Origin: Aureispira sp. CCB-E
GTDB taxonomy: Bacteria; Bacteroidota; Bacteroidia; Chitinophagales; Saprospiraceae
Direction of reading: 5' to 3'
Assembly: GCF_031326345.1 (NCBI RefSeq)
Contig: NZ_CP133671.1
Span: forward strand, 5,967,001-6,031,000
Length of the DNA: 64,000 bases
The notes under the pieces were generated by a model. The model made no database searches. It was not told the origin of the DNA and was given only the letters and a program-made list of their open reading frames with translations. Below, piece by piece: positions 55,418 through 64,000 of this stretch (its first letter is position 1; every line of letters begins with the position of its first letter). A program made the position numbers and the translations under genes.

Positions 55418-55936
55418 TCAAGGACGCTCTCCAAAACAATTTTCAAAATAATAGTCCAAATCAAAAGATACTCCCCACCCCAAATTATAAGATTTTGCAA
55501 TTAATTCTTGACAATACGTCTTGAATTCTTGGTGCAAACATTCAGACTGGATGAGCTTACAAGCCTGTTCAAAACCACTCGTTAGAGAGTTATAAAAAGC
55601 TTCTTCCATATCTCCATAAGCTATTGAAAATTCTAACATCATTTCTGTTCGGTACAACCACAACTCTACCACATCTTTGGCATGCACAGAGATTTTTTTA
55701 AAATCCAAAATAATCTTTCGAGACACCCCACTTCTTGCGGCACCATATCCTCTATTTGGAAAATATTCTTTTTTTATTTTTTGTCTATATTCACGCACCA
55801 CAACGGTTGTATCTTGACTCAATTCGAGTTGATAATATTGCCTAACAGGTTCAAACTTGGAATAAAGTGCTTGTAACTCTTTTATTAATTCCTTCTCTGA
55901 TAAGGTTTTTAAAAATTTATTAAATTCTCTTTTCAT
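55418..55936 (-). CDS. DUF6155-like protein
   Basis: 172 residues from the ATG at 55934-55936. Upstream Met codons in the same frame lie at the edge of repeat DNA and are less likely. It is helical and soluble, with a start KFLKTLSEKELIKELQALYSKFEPVRQYY that matches the DUF6155 family as I recall it. The Cys-rich C-terminus has TYCQELIAKSYNLGWGVSFDLDYYF. The function is unknown. It precedes the DUF1573 gene by 62 bp and may share its transcript. Confidence 0.65.
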   Translation of the reverse strand: MKREFNKFLKTLSEKELIKELQALYSKFEPVRQYYQLELSQDTTVVVREYRQKIKKEYFPNRGYGAARSGVSRKIILDFKKISVHAKDVVELWLYRTEMMLEFSIAYGDMEEAFYNSLTSGFEQACKLIQSECLHQEFKTYCQELIAKSYNLGWGVSFDLDYYFENCFGERP

Positions 55937-55964
55937 ACTTTTTATCATTACTCCGTTTAAAAAC

Positions 55965-56240
55965 CGTATTAGTTGGATTATCAGCAAGATGCACTCCCTC
56001 CAATCCTTACACTAAAAAACTGACAATCAACGGTGAAGCCCTCACACTGTACCACGAAGTAGCAGCGCAGCTAACTAAAAGCGCAGCGCTCACGAAGTAA
56101 ACTAATGCAAGATGCTTTTTTATGTTTTTACTTCGTGAGCCTACGGGTTCGTAGAAAAACTAAAAAACTAAGCTTGCCCCCTCACGACCGCAGAGAGCTA
56201 CCACGAAGTAGCATCGCAGGTAATCAACGGAGTATTATTT
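55965..56240. repeat. long composite dispersed repeat
   Basis: The copy has ACCACGAAGTAGCAGCGCAG, AACTAAAAGCGCAGCGCTCA, a GATGCTTTTTTATGTTTTTA and AAAACTAAAAAACTAAGCTT hairpin block, CCCTCACGACCGCAGAGAGC and GGTAATCAACGGAGTATTAT. It is one of the most complete copies and fills almost all of the 55937-56280 gap. The plus-strand ORF at 56105 translates this repeat and is not a gene. Confidence 0.75.
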
Positions 56241-56280
56241 TATTTAACAATGAAGTTTTGTTAGCAAAAACAAAAATCCT

Positions 56281-58731
56281 TTATTCCAAAACTACTCGCT
56301 TTGCTTTTAAGAGTTTGCCTTTTGTATTTCGAACCTTCAAGAAATAAATTCCTTTCTTTAAAGAAGTTGTATCTATTTTAAACGATTTGGGTTTAGCAGA
56401 CAAGGTCACACAATTTTCATACACGACTTTTCCTTCCTGATCATACAACTCTACACAAGCCTTGTGCTTATTCGTCGTCGCCAAATCAATTTGCCAAAAC
56501 GCAGTTTCTTTTAAGCAATCAAATGTTATAAATTTAGCTTCTTTTTGTGCTTCGTATACTTGCGTTGGAACAGCACCATTAGCAAAAGCATAATCCCCCT
56601 TCAAAATACTAAATGTAAAAATAGTCTTATTAAAAAAGTTGCTTTTAATAAAATTAGGATGAATTTGCCACGCTGTATTGGAGTTAGGGCGGTACAATAA
56701 GACCATACTATCAGTGCCATTTTTTGTCAAATCCGCATCCCATTTTCCATGATTTTTAACAACAGCTGTCGCATCAAAACTATTCGACAAAATGCCCTCA
56801 ATAGTCCAATAATGGTTTCTAGAGATGGTATACCCTTTTGGTACATCTTGGACAGATGGAGGCACTGGATGATGTTGCAAATGCAACCAAGTCGAATCAC
56901 CGTGCTCTTGCACCACCAAGTCTTCAATATCTAAGTCCTTGAGTTGAATGCTTGCAAGCATAGAATCTTCTTGATGAAAGATCAACTCTTCGTCATATCG
57001 TGCTTGGTTAAGCCGATGTTCCTCATTAAGCAAGACAGATGTTGGCAGAAAAGGAACATTTATCGTTACTCTGTCTAAACTATCTGAAACGTGTACGACT
57101 GTTTGAAATTTATTCCAATGGTCATCTAAGAACGTTACTTGCAAAGGTACTTTTTTAAAATAAACTTTACGCCCCACCAATTTTTGCAAAATAGCAACTT
57201 CTACATCAAAACCTTGCCCCTTTTTAGTTGTTGTAAAGCCTTCTACTTCAAAGTGAGGGAAGCCCCCTCTAAACACCCAATCATCAAAAAATGGATTCAT
57301 ATCCACATCGGTTGATGTCGTTAGTGCATCTCTAAACTCAGCTGTTGTCAAGTTTTGGAAAGCATAATTTTTGGTAATATATTGCAATCCCTTTCGAAAA
57401 GCTTCATCTCCCATATACCAACGCATGTTGTGCACCACAGAAGCCCCTTTGTCATATACATGAATTCCATAAGTATATTCATGTGGCACCCCCGATATTG
57501 GACGATAGCCATTTTCTTGTTGATGTGCTACTTTTAGAACATTATAATGATTGCTTTTTACATCCTCTATATACCGCTTCCAACCATAGGTATATTCCCA
57601 AAATAAATCTTCGCTGTAAGAAGCCATTCCCTCGTTAATCCACATATCCTGTGCTGTAGCACAAGTTACTAAATTCCCCCACCAACTATGCCCCAATTCA
57701 TGCACCATGAGGTGCTCTCTTTTAAGTGTTCCGTTAGCAGAATTGATAGGATAAGCGATATTACTAGCATGCTCCATTGCTCCAGAACGAAATGGCACCA
57801 AAGAATATCCAACTTTAGCCCAACGATGCGGACCATACCAATATTCATACGTTTCTATTGCTTTCTTTAGATTAACAAACGATTGTTTTAAATTGTTTGT
57901 GTCTGCTGCATTGGCTGCTAATTCTATTGGTATCAAACCATTCACCCCTTTATGACTTTGTTTAAGGGTCACATAATCTCCTACAGCAATACAAGCCAAA
58001 TAAGTAGGAATGGGCTCTTTTTGTTGCCAAGTTCTGGTAGTTAGTCCATTCAATTTATTTTCAGTCTGTAGATAACCATTGCAATGCGCACGCTGATTTT
58101 GGGCAGTAGTAATATGAAATGTATAGGTCGCTCGTTCTCTAAAATTATCAAAGCAAGGATGCCATACACGACCGTAGTTGTGCGGGTCAGAAGCAAACCC
58201 TACTCCCAAGTTGTATGCATACTCATCTTTGTAGTAAAAGCCTCCCCAACGTCTGTCTTTTTGTGGATGTCCCTTGTAATAAACCGTTACAGCATTCTCT
58301 GCGCCTTGATTTAAAGCTTCTTTGAAACGAACATTCAGCAAAGTATCGTTGTAATCAAATTCCAATTGCTGGCGATTCATAACCACAGAATCTACTTGAT
58401 ATTGCAATAAATCTAGTGGCAAAGCACTTACTTGTCTTTTTTTAGATTTGAAACGTATAGTACAACTTCCTGTTATCTGCTCCCCTACATGATCGCTCAT
58501 ATCCAAAATAACCGTATAATGTAAGATATCAAGACTATCACAACGTTTATTTGTATTAATTCCTTGGTATTGATTTCCCCACTGACGTTGAGCTTCCCAA
58601 AGCATTGATTTGGTATGCTGACAAGAAGGGTCATTCAAACAATTCTGCTGTGCCAATGAAGTATGTTGTGCTAGTAACAATAAAAGAAATAGGACAAAGT
58701 AGTGTTGCATTTTTTTAGTGCTGTTACCCAT
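56281..58731 (-). CDS. T9SS-secreted M1-family aminopeptidase
   Basis: 816 residues. A signal peptide (to about 28) with Lys in the n-region supports the first Met. The M1 catalytic motif is HELGH (344-348), with Glu367 in WINEGMA, giving the family's HExxH-x18-E spacing. The substrate-binding motif GAMEH, a variant of GAMEN, lies just before it. The C-terminus has a beta domain and a T9SS-type sorting domain (YENCVTLSAKPKSFKIDTTS ... GIYFLKVRNTKGKLLKAKR). It is a Zn aminopeptidase exported to the surface or medium, possibly for digestion of peptides. Confidence 0.92.
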   Translation of the reverse strand: MGNSTKKMQHYFVLFLLLLLAQHTSLAQQNCLNDPSCQHTKSMLWEAQRQWGNQYQGINTNKRCDSLDILHYTVILDMSDHVGEQITGSCTIRFKSKKRQVSALPLDLLQYQVDSVVMNRQQLEFDYNDTLLNVRFKEALNQGAENAVTVYYKGHPQKDRRWGGFYYKDEYAYNLGVGFASDPHNYGRVWHPCFDNFRERATYTFHITTAQNQRAHCNGYLQTENKLNGLTTRTWQQKEPIPTYLACIAVGDYVTLKQSHKGVNGLIPIELAANAADTNNLKQSFVNLKKAIETYEYWYGPHRWAKVGYSLVPFRSGAMEHASNIAYPINSANGTLKREHLMVHELGHSWWGNLVTCATAQDMWINEGMASYSEDLFWEYTYGWKRYIEDVKSNHYNVLKVAHQQENGYRPISGVPHEYTYGIHVYDKGASVVHNMRWYMGDEAFRKGLQYITKNYAFQNLTTAEFRDALTTSTDVDMNPFFDDWVFRGGFPHFEVEGFTTTKKGQGFDVEVAILQKLVGRKVYFKKVPLQVTFLDDHWNKFQTVVHVSDSLDRVTINVPFLPTSVLLNEEHRLNQARYDEELIFHQEDSMLASIQLKDLDIEDLVVQEHGDSTWLHLQHHPVPPSVQDVPKGYTISRNHYWTIEGILSNSFDATAVVKNHGKWDADLTKNGTDSMVLLYRPNSNTAWQIHPNFIKSNFFNKTIFTFSILKGDYAFANGAVPTQVYEAQKEAKFITFDCLKETAFWQIDLATTNKHKACVELYDQEGKVVYENCVTLSAKPKSFKIDTTSLKKGIYFLKVRNTKGKLLKAKRVVLE

Positions 58732-58930
58732 TTATAATTGGGTAGAATGAGTTAATCTAAAAATAAAATTTAGGTTCGTTCTTTTGTAAAAATAAGAATT
58801 CGTCTTAATTTAATCAAAATTATTTATTTGCTATAAGATATAATGCTTCTTGGATTGATTGTGCTGCCAAGTAAGACTATAAACTTTTAACAAACGATTA
58901 AACAACAAAAGACGAATCGTTATCACCTAA

Positions 58931-60421
<1,491 letters not shown>

Positions 60422-60630
60422 TAATTATTAATTCAATACTAACTTCGGGAATATTATTATTCTAGTATTGTAATCGCATGAGAGGCAAGACGTACTTAGT
60501 CTACTTCATTGCTTCGTAGGAATCATCTTTTTAGTGATTGTATAATATCTTTCAACTAAAAAGATGGTTTTATTATATCATCATTACAAATGCTAATTTT
60601 TCACGAAATAATCAATCAAAACAACTATCA

Positions 60631-61104
60631 ATGCTACTCTATCTCTTGCTTGGTTTTATTGGGCTTTTAGCTATAGGCGCTGTTCTTGCATCTAAAAATT
60701 CTAAAAAGAAAGCATTAAATGCTATTGCTCGGATAGAGGCTATGGAGAAAAAATATGAAATGTATGTCGAAAAAAATATACACAACCATATTCTAGAAAG
60801 AAATGACCTGCACGTAGACCCTAACCAACTTGCCAAAGATAGTTTGAGTGTCATTACTCCTGATCTTAATGGCTTAATTGCTCTTATCAATACAACTACT
60901 TATACTGCTGTTGACATCAATTATACTGCTCAGTATTTTCCAAATCTCGTTAGTTTAACTGAAAATTATTTTCTTCAAACTCAAAAAAGTAAAACAAAGA
61001 AATTGAGTCCACAAGAAGAAGAAAACTTTCGAACAAATGCCTTGGATGCCATTCATGCAGACATTCAAAGAAGATTGCTAGATGTCAAAATAGGAAACTT
61101 GTAA
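60631..61104 (+). CDS. small membrane protein of unknown function
   Basis: 157 residues from the ATG at 60631; an upstream TTG reading is less likely. One N-terminal membrane helix (LLYLLLGFIGLLAIGAVLAS) is followed by a Lys-rich stretch and a helical soluble part with a conserved-looking YTAVDINYTAQYFPNLVSLTENYFL. The family is not recognised. It is co-directional with glpK but 209 bp away, so it may be an independent unit. Confidence 0.6.
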   Translation: MLLYLLLGFIGLLAIGAVLASKNSKKKALNAIARIEAMEKKYEMYVEKNIHNHILERNDLHVDPNQLAKDSLSVITPDLNGLIALINTTTYTAVDINYTAQYFPNLVSLTENYFLQTQKSKTKKLSPQEEENFRTNALDAIHADIQRRLLDVKIGNL

Positions 61105-61118
61105 TTTATTTCGTTTTC

Positions 61119-61145
61119 CCATTTTGAAAACCGAATCCAAAATGG
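61119..61145 (+). terminator. terminator-like hairpin after the small membrane protein
   Basis: A perfect 8-bp stem CCATTTTG/CAAAATGG with an 11-nt loop lies 14 bp after the stop codon. The T-run is weak. Confidence 0.45.
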
Positions 61146-61252
61146 AACTATTTAGAAATAAAAATAATATATAAACCATTAGTAATCAGTATTTATTATT
61201 TTGTGGCACTAGTTTGGCATATAAGTAAGCATATCAACAAGTGATAATAATT

Positions 61253-62250
61253 TAGAAAAAGATAAATTTGGGTTTTAATTACTGCGTGAGTGCGCAAGCG
61301 CAGTTGGGGTGATTTAGGACTTGCATGAATGGGAATACATGCAAGTCCAATCTTCAACCGCTAAAACTTCTAAAAGATAAATTTGGGTTTTAATTGGGGT
61401 GATTTAGGACTTGCATGAATGGGAATACATGCAAGTCCAATCTTCAACCGCTAAAACTTCTAAAAGATAAATTTGGGTTTTAATTGGGGTGATTTAGGAC
61501 TTGCATGAATGGGAATACATGCAAGTCCAATCTTCAACCACTAAAACTTCTAAAAGATAAATTTGGGTTTTAATTGGGGTGATTTAGGACTTGTACGGAT
61601 GGGAATACGTACAAGTCCAATCTTCAACCGCTAAAACTTCTAAAAGATAAATTTGGGTTTTAATTGGGGTGATTTAGGACTTGCATGAATGGGAATACAT
61701 GCAAGTCCAATCTTCAACCACTAAAACTTCTAAAGATAAATTTGGGTTTTAATTGGGGTGATTTAGGACTTGTACGAATGGGAATACGCACAAGTCCAAT
61801 CTTTCACCGCTAAAACTTCTAAAGATAAATTTGGGTTTTAATTGGGGTGATTTAGGACTTGCATGAATGGGAATACATGCAAGTCCAATCTTCAACCACT
61901 AAAACTTCTAAAGATAAATTTGGGTTTTAATTGGGGTGATTTAGGACTTGTACGAATGGGAATACGCACAAGTCCAATCTTTCACCGCTAAAACTTCTAA
62001 AGATAAATTTGGGTTTTAATTGGGGTGATTTAGGACTTGCATGAATGGGAATACATGCAAGTCCAATCTTTCACCGCTAAAACTTCTAAAGATAAATTTG
62101 GGTTTTAATTGGGGTGATTTAGGACTTGTACGAATGGGAATACGCACAAGTCCAATCTTTCACCACTAAAACTTCTAAAAGATAAATTTGGGTTTTAATT
62201 GGGGTGATTTAGGACTTGTACGAATGGGAATACGTACAAGTCCAATCTTT
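61253..62250. repeat. 11-copy tandem array of 89-90 bp hairpin units
   Basis: Units begin with GGGGTGATTTAGG at 61306, 61396, 61486, 61576, 61666, 61755, 61844, 61933, 62022, 62111 and 62201 (period 90 bp, then 89 bp after loss of one A, then 90 bp). A partial unit starts at 61253. Each unit has an 11-bp stem around the loop AATGGGAATA (once GATGGGAATA). Three stem forms occur: GGACTTGCATG/CATGCAAGTCC (six), GGACTTGTACG/CGTACAAGTCC (two, fully compensated) and GGACTTGTACG/CGCACAAGTCC (three). Each unit also has a weaker TAAAAC/GTTTTA pair. The array lies between convergent genes. It contains no ORF and no CRISPR-like variable spacers. Confidence 0.9.
61281..61305. repeat. dispersed-repeat-like 25-bp insertion at an array junction
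   Basis: The sequence ACTGCGTGAGTGCGCAAGCG and the following CAGTT interrupts the first junction of the array between TTTTAATT and GGGG, which is uninterrupted elsewhere. It has terminal ACTGCG/CGCAGT and resembles a module of the dispersed repeat family. Confidence 0.65.
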
Positions 62251-62275
62251 TTCAGCCCATTCCCTACGACAAAAA

Positions 62276-62338
62276 ACCTTACCTGAAAAGTTTATAGAGC
62301 GTAAAGCCTAGCAACTAATCAGGTAAGGTCTTTTTTTT
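62276..62338. terminator. bidirectional terminator at the end of the array
   Basis: An 11-bp stem ACCTTACCTGA/TCAGGTAAGGT with a 32-nt loop has a T8 run on the plus side and a TTTTTTG run on the minus side. It lies 16 bp past the stop of the minus-strand DUF2490 gene and could also stop a transcript coming through the array. Confidence 0.75.
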
Positions 62339-62354
62339 CAACAAGCTTTTGGAA

Positions 62355-63122
62355 TTACTTAAAGCGTACTTTTTTCTTCTTTTTCTTTTTTGATTTGGTC
62401 TTATATTGGTAAGATAACACCACTACATGGTTATAATTTGCCCCATAGTATTGCATACCTATCTCCATAAAATACTTAACGCCTAAACTATGGTTAGAGG
62501 TGATTTTATAATTAGTTTTTACACCAGCCCGACATTTGGTAAATCCATTTAAAGCTCCCAATTCATCGTGAAAAAATAATTCAAAAAAAACTTCTGGATC
62601 GAATTTCCATTTCTTAAAATCATAACCAACTTCGATTCTATTTCTTAAGTCTTTTGTCCAGTAGTTTTTATAAATATCATCTTTTCTCTTTAGTTCATCT
62701 TTAAACTGTCCTCGTAATCGATAGTCTAAATGCAATCGTTTGAATTTAAACCGATATAAAAAATCAGCATGCAATCTCAGATGATTTTCATAATTATTAT
62801 CATCTAATGCTCCAATATAACGAAGCCCTACACCAATTTTTATTGGTTTTACCAACTTATGAAACCTAGGATTATATTGCGTTTCTACTTCTACTAAAAA
62901 TTGATCAAATTCAGGACTTGTTAACTTTGCTCTAGCCTGAGTACTTACAGTTAACTCCCATGACTTGTTAAATTTATAGTTGTACGACAAGTTCCCCCAT
63001 AATTCAACATCAATATCAACATCCGATGACTTTCCCTTGGACGATTTTTGAGCATGACTAGAAAATGAAAAAACTAAAAGAAAAAAAAGAGAGTGGATAA
63101 AATATACTTTTTGATTAATCAT
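62355..63122 (-). CDS. DUF2490 outer-membrane beta-barrel protein (second copy)
   Basis: 255 residues from the ATG at 63120-63122. The longer reading lies inside the CotH gene and lacks a signal. Here a signal peptide (YFIHSLFFLLVFSFSSHAQ) follows at once. Beta strands with alternating aromatics resemble those of the copy at 33245-33973 (RLHLDYRLRGQFKDEL, YKFNKSWELTVSTQARA, HVVVLSYQYKTK). The C-terminus is Lys-rich (KKKKKKKVRFK). It overlaps the CotH gene by 8 bp (ATGATTAA), so translation is coupled. Confidence 0.78.
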   Translation of the reverse strand: MINQKVYFIHSLFFLLVFSFSSHAQKSSKGKSSDVDIDVELWGNLSYNYKFNKSWELTVSTQARAKLTSPEFDQFLVEVETQYNPRFHKLVKPIKIGVGLRYIGALDDNNYENHLRLHADFLYRFKFKRLHLDYRLRGQFKDELKRKDDIYKNYWTKDLRNRIEVGYDFKKWKFDPEVFFELFFHDELGALNGFTKCRAGVKTNYKITSNHSLGVKYFMEIGMQYYGANYNHVVVLSYQYKTKSKKKKKKKVRFK

Positions 63123-64000
63123 GTTCAAAATGGCAAATTGATGATGGTTTAGAATTTCCACGGGGCAAAGCATAAATACTTTCTTTTCGATGTTGTATCC
63201 AGCTTTTTAGTCTCTCAACACACATTCGACCTCCCGTATGCTCCATACTTTCTGCTGTTTCAGCTTGTCTGTGAAAATGATCGACCAAAGCAATTAATGC
63301 AGTTTCATTCCATACATTATCCAATAAATACTGCATCTCTCTATCAAACATTTCTACAGCATCAGGACATCTAGAAAGTCTCCTTGGCAACTCTGCTGTA
63401 GTAAATTCTTTTAAGCTTGCTCCATGATCTACTACATAGTAATTTATACCCGAAGGGATAAAAACAGCTCTGTCATCATCATTAGGATCAAAATAAATAT
63501 ACGTATTGTTGCTGTTTCGGGCATAACCATCAGTATGATTCATCAGTACCTCTAGTGCCCAAAATTTAATAAATTTCTCAATATTAACATATTTGCTAAG
63601 CTTTGATACCAACTTATTGGTTGGTGTGCTAGATAATATTTTAGCAATTTTAGCAATTCGATATTTAGAACAATCAGTCTGCTCTGTTTTGCACTCCCAC
63701 CGACTCAACCAACTTGCTCTAAAATCTGTTAATTGGCATTCGTATAAATCTCCTGAGGCACTTCCAAAATTTCGGATTAAGAATTTTTCATCAATTGCCT
63801 CTACATGAGAATACACCCCCAAAGGCTCTTCATTAATAGAAACATTAGCCAAGTTGCATCTTGGAGCAGGATAATTTGCCCATTCCAGCAATTTGTAAAA
63901 CACACCTTGAATAACTCTAGAAGGATCTTCCGAATTATTGTTAAAAATAACATTGTGATGTATTCCTATAGGATTAAAATCTTTGTATCGATTCAGATTA
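63115..64000 (-). CDS. CotH-family protein, 5' end outside the window
   Basis: 295 codons are open to the window edge; the start lies beyond it. The first visible residues (IHHNVIFNNNSEDPSRVIQGVFYKLLEWA) and NEEPLGVYSHVEAIDEKFLIRNFG fit the CotH core. RNSNNTYIYFDPNDDDRAVFIP fits its late part. At the position where CotH proteins usually have a metal-binding Asp (as in WDNNE of the other copy), this protein reads FIPSGINYY. It may be a catalytically altered member. It precedes the DUF2490 gene with an 8-bp overlap. Confidence 0.8.
   Translation of the reverse strand, partial: NLNRYKDFNPIGIHHNVIFNNNSEDPSRVIQGVFYKLLEWANYPAPRCNLANVSINEEPLGVYSHVEAIDEKFLIRNFGSASGDLYECQLTDFRASWLSRWECKTEQTDCSKYRIAKIAKILSSTPTNKLVSKLSKYVNIEKFIKFWALEVLMNHTDGYARNSNNTYIYFDPNDDDRAVFIPSGINYYVVDHGASLKEFTTAELPRRLSRCPDAVEMFDREMQYLLDNVWNETALIALVDHFHRQAETAESMEHTGGRMCVERLKSWIQHRKESIYALPRGNSKPSSICHFEHD

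Noticed and set aside
61253-62250. CRISPR array
   Set aside because: Units repeat with the whole 89-90 bp nearly identical; there are no unique spacers, and no cas genes nearby.
61253-62250. Integron cassette array (attC sites)
   Set aside because: The units carry no ORFs and the ends lack the paired attC core motifs; no integrase gene is seen.

Overview
This 64 kb, AT-rich window comes from a Bacteroidota chromosome. Four secreted proteins end in type IX secretion (T9SS) sorting domains of the PNP type. There are Bacteroidota-typical lipoproteins, HYC_CC_PP, DUF2490, DUF1573, DUF6155-like and LytTR families, and genes without clear Shine-Dalgarno sites. The intergenic repeats and the gene mix suggest a marine Saprospiria-type organism (Aureispira-like). 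That genus-level placement is inference. I see no rRNA, tRNA, transposase, integrase or CRISPR array.

Left part (1-8.6 kb, minus strand): the end of an AlkD-like gene, then a co-directional run that looks like a sensing or conflict module. In transcription order it is a double OmpA-domain protein, a membrane-anchored coiled-coil protein with a helix-hairpin-helix tail, a CHAT caspase-like protease, a STAND-type NTPase, a protein that looks like the missing winged-helix of that NTPase joined to a membrane anchor and a carboxypeptidase-regulatory-like domain, and a leucine-rich-repeat protein. This is my main candidate for an undescribed system. 9.1-16.8 kb is a Cu/Ag efflux operon (HYC_CC_PP, CusA, TolC/CusC, CusB, heavy-metal-binding lipoprotein). 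A cluster of nested inverted repeats lies between the first two genes.

Middle (17-42 kb): aldehyde dehydrogenase, a tandem pair of paralogous lipoproteins, a peroxiredoxin-like protein, a sulfatase, a FAD/NAD(P)-binding protein with a DUF421 membrane protein, a 1535-residue T9SS surface protein, a DUF2490-CotH pair, beta-carbonic anhydrase, a T9SS trypsin-like protease, lepA, a T9SS sphingomyelinase-like phosphodiesterase and a membrane LytTR regulator. 42-49 kb: an esterase with an outer-membrane barrel protein, then three co-directional genes of unknown function ending in a large Lys-rich protein with a hydrophobic C-terminal segment.

Right part (49-64 kb): a MORN-like protein, a lipoprotein, hemF, a small gene plus a membrane HExxH protein, a KirBac-type potassium channel, a DUF1573 lipoprotein, a DUF6155-like protein, a T9SS M1 aminopeptidase, glpK and a small membrane protein. 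Next comes an 11-copy tandem array of 89-90 bp units, each with a perfect or compensated hairpin. The window ends in a second CotH/DUF2490 pair with reversed gene order. A family of composite dispersed repeats fills many intergenic gaps and generates spurious ORFs.
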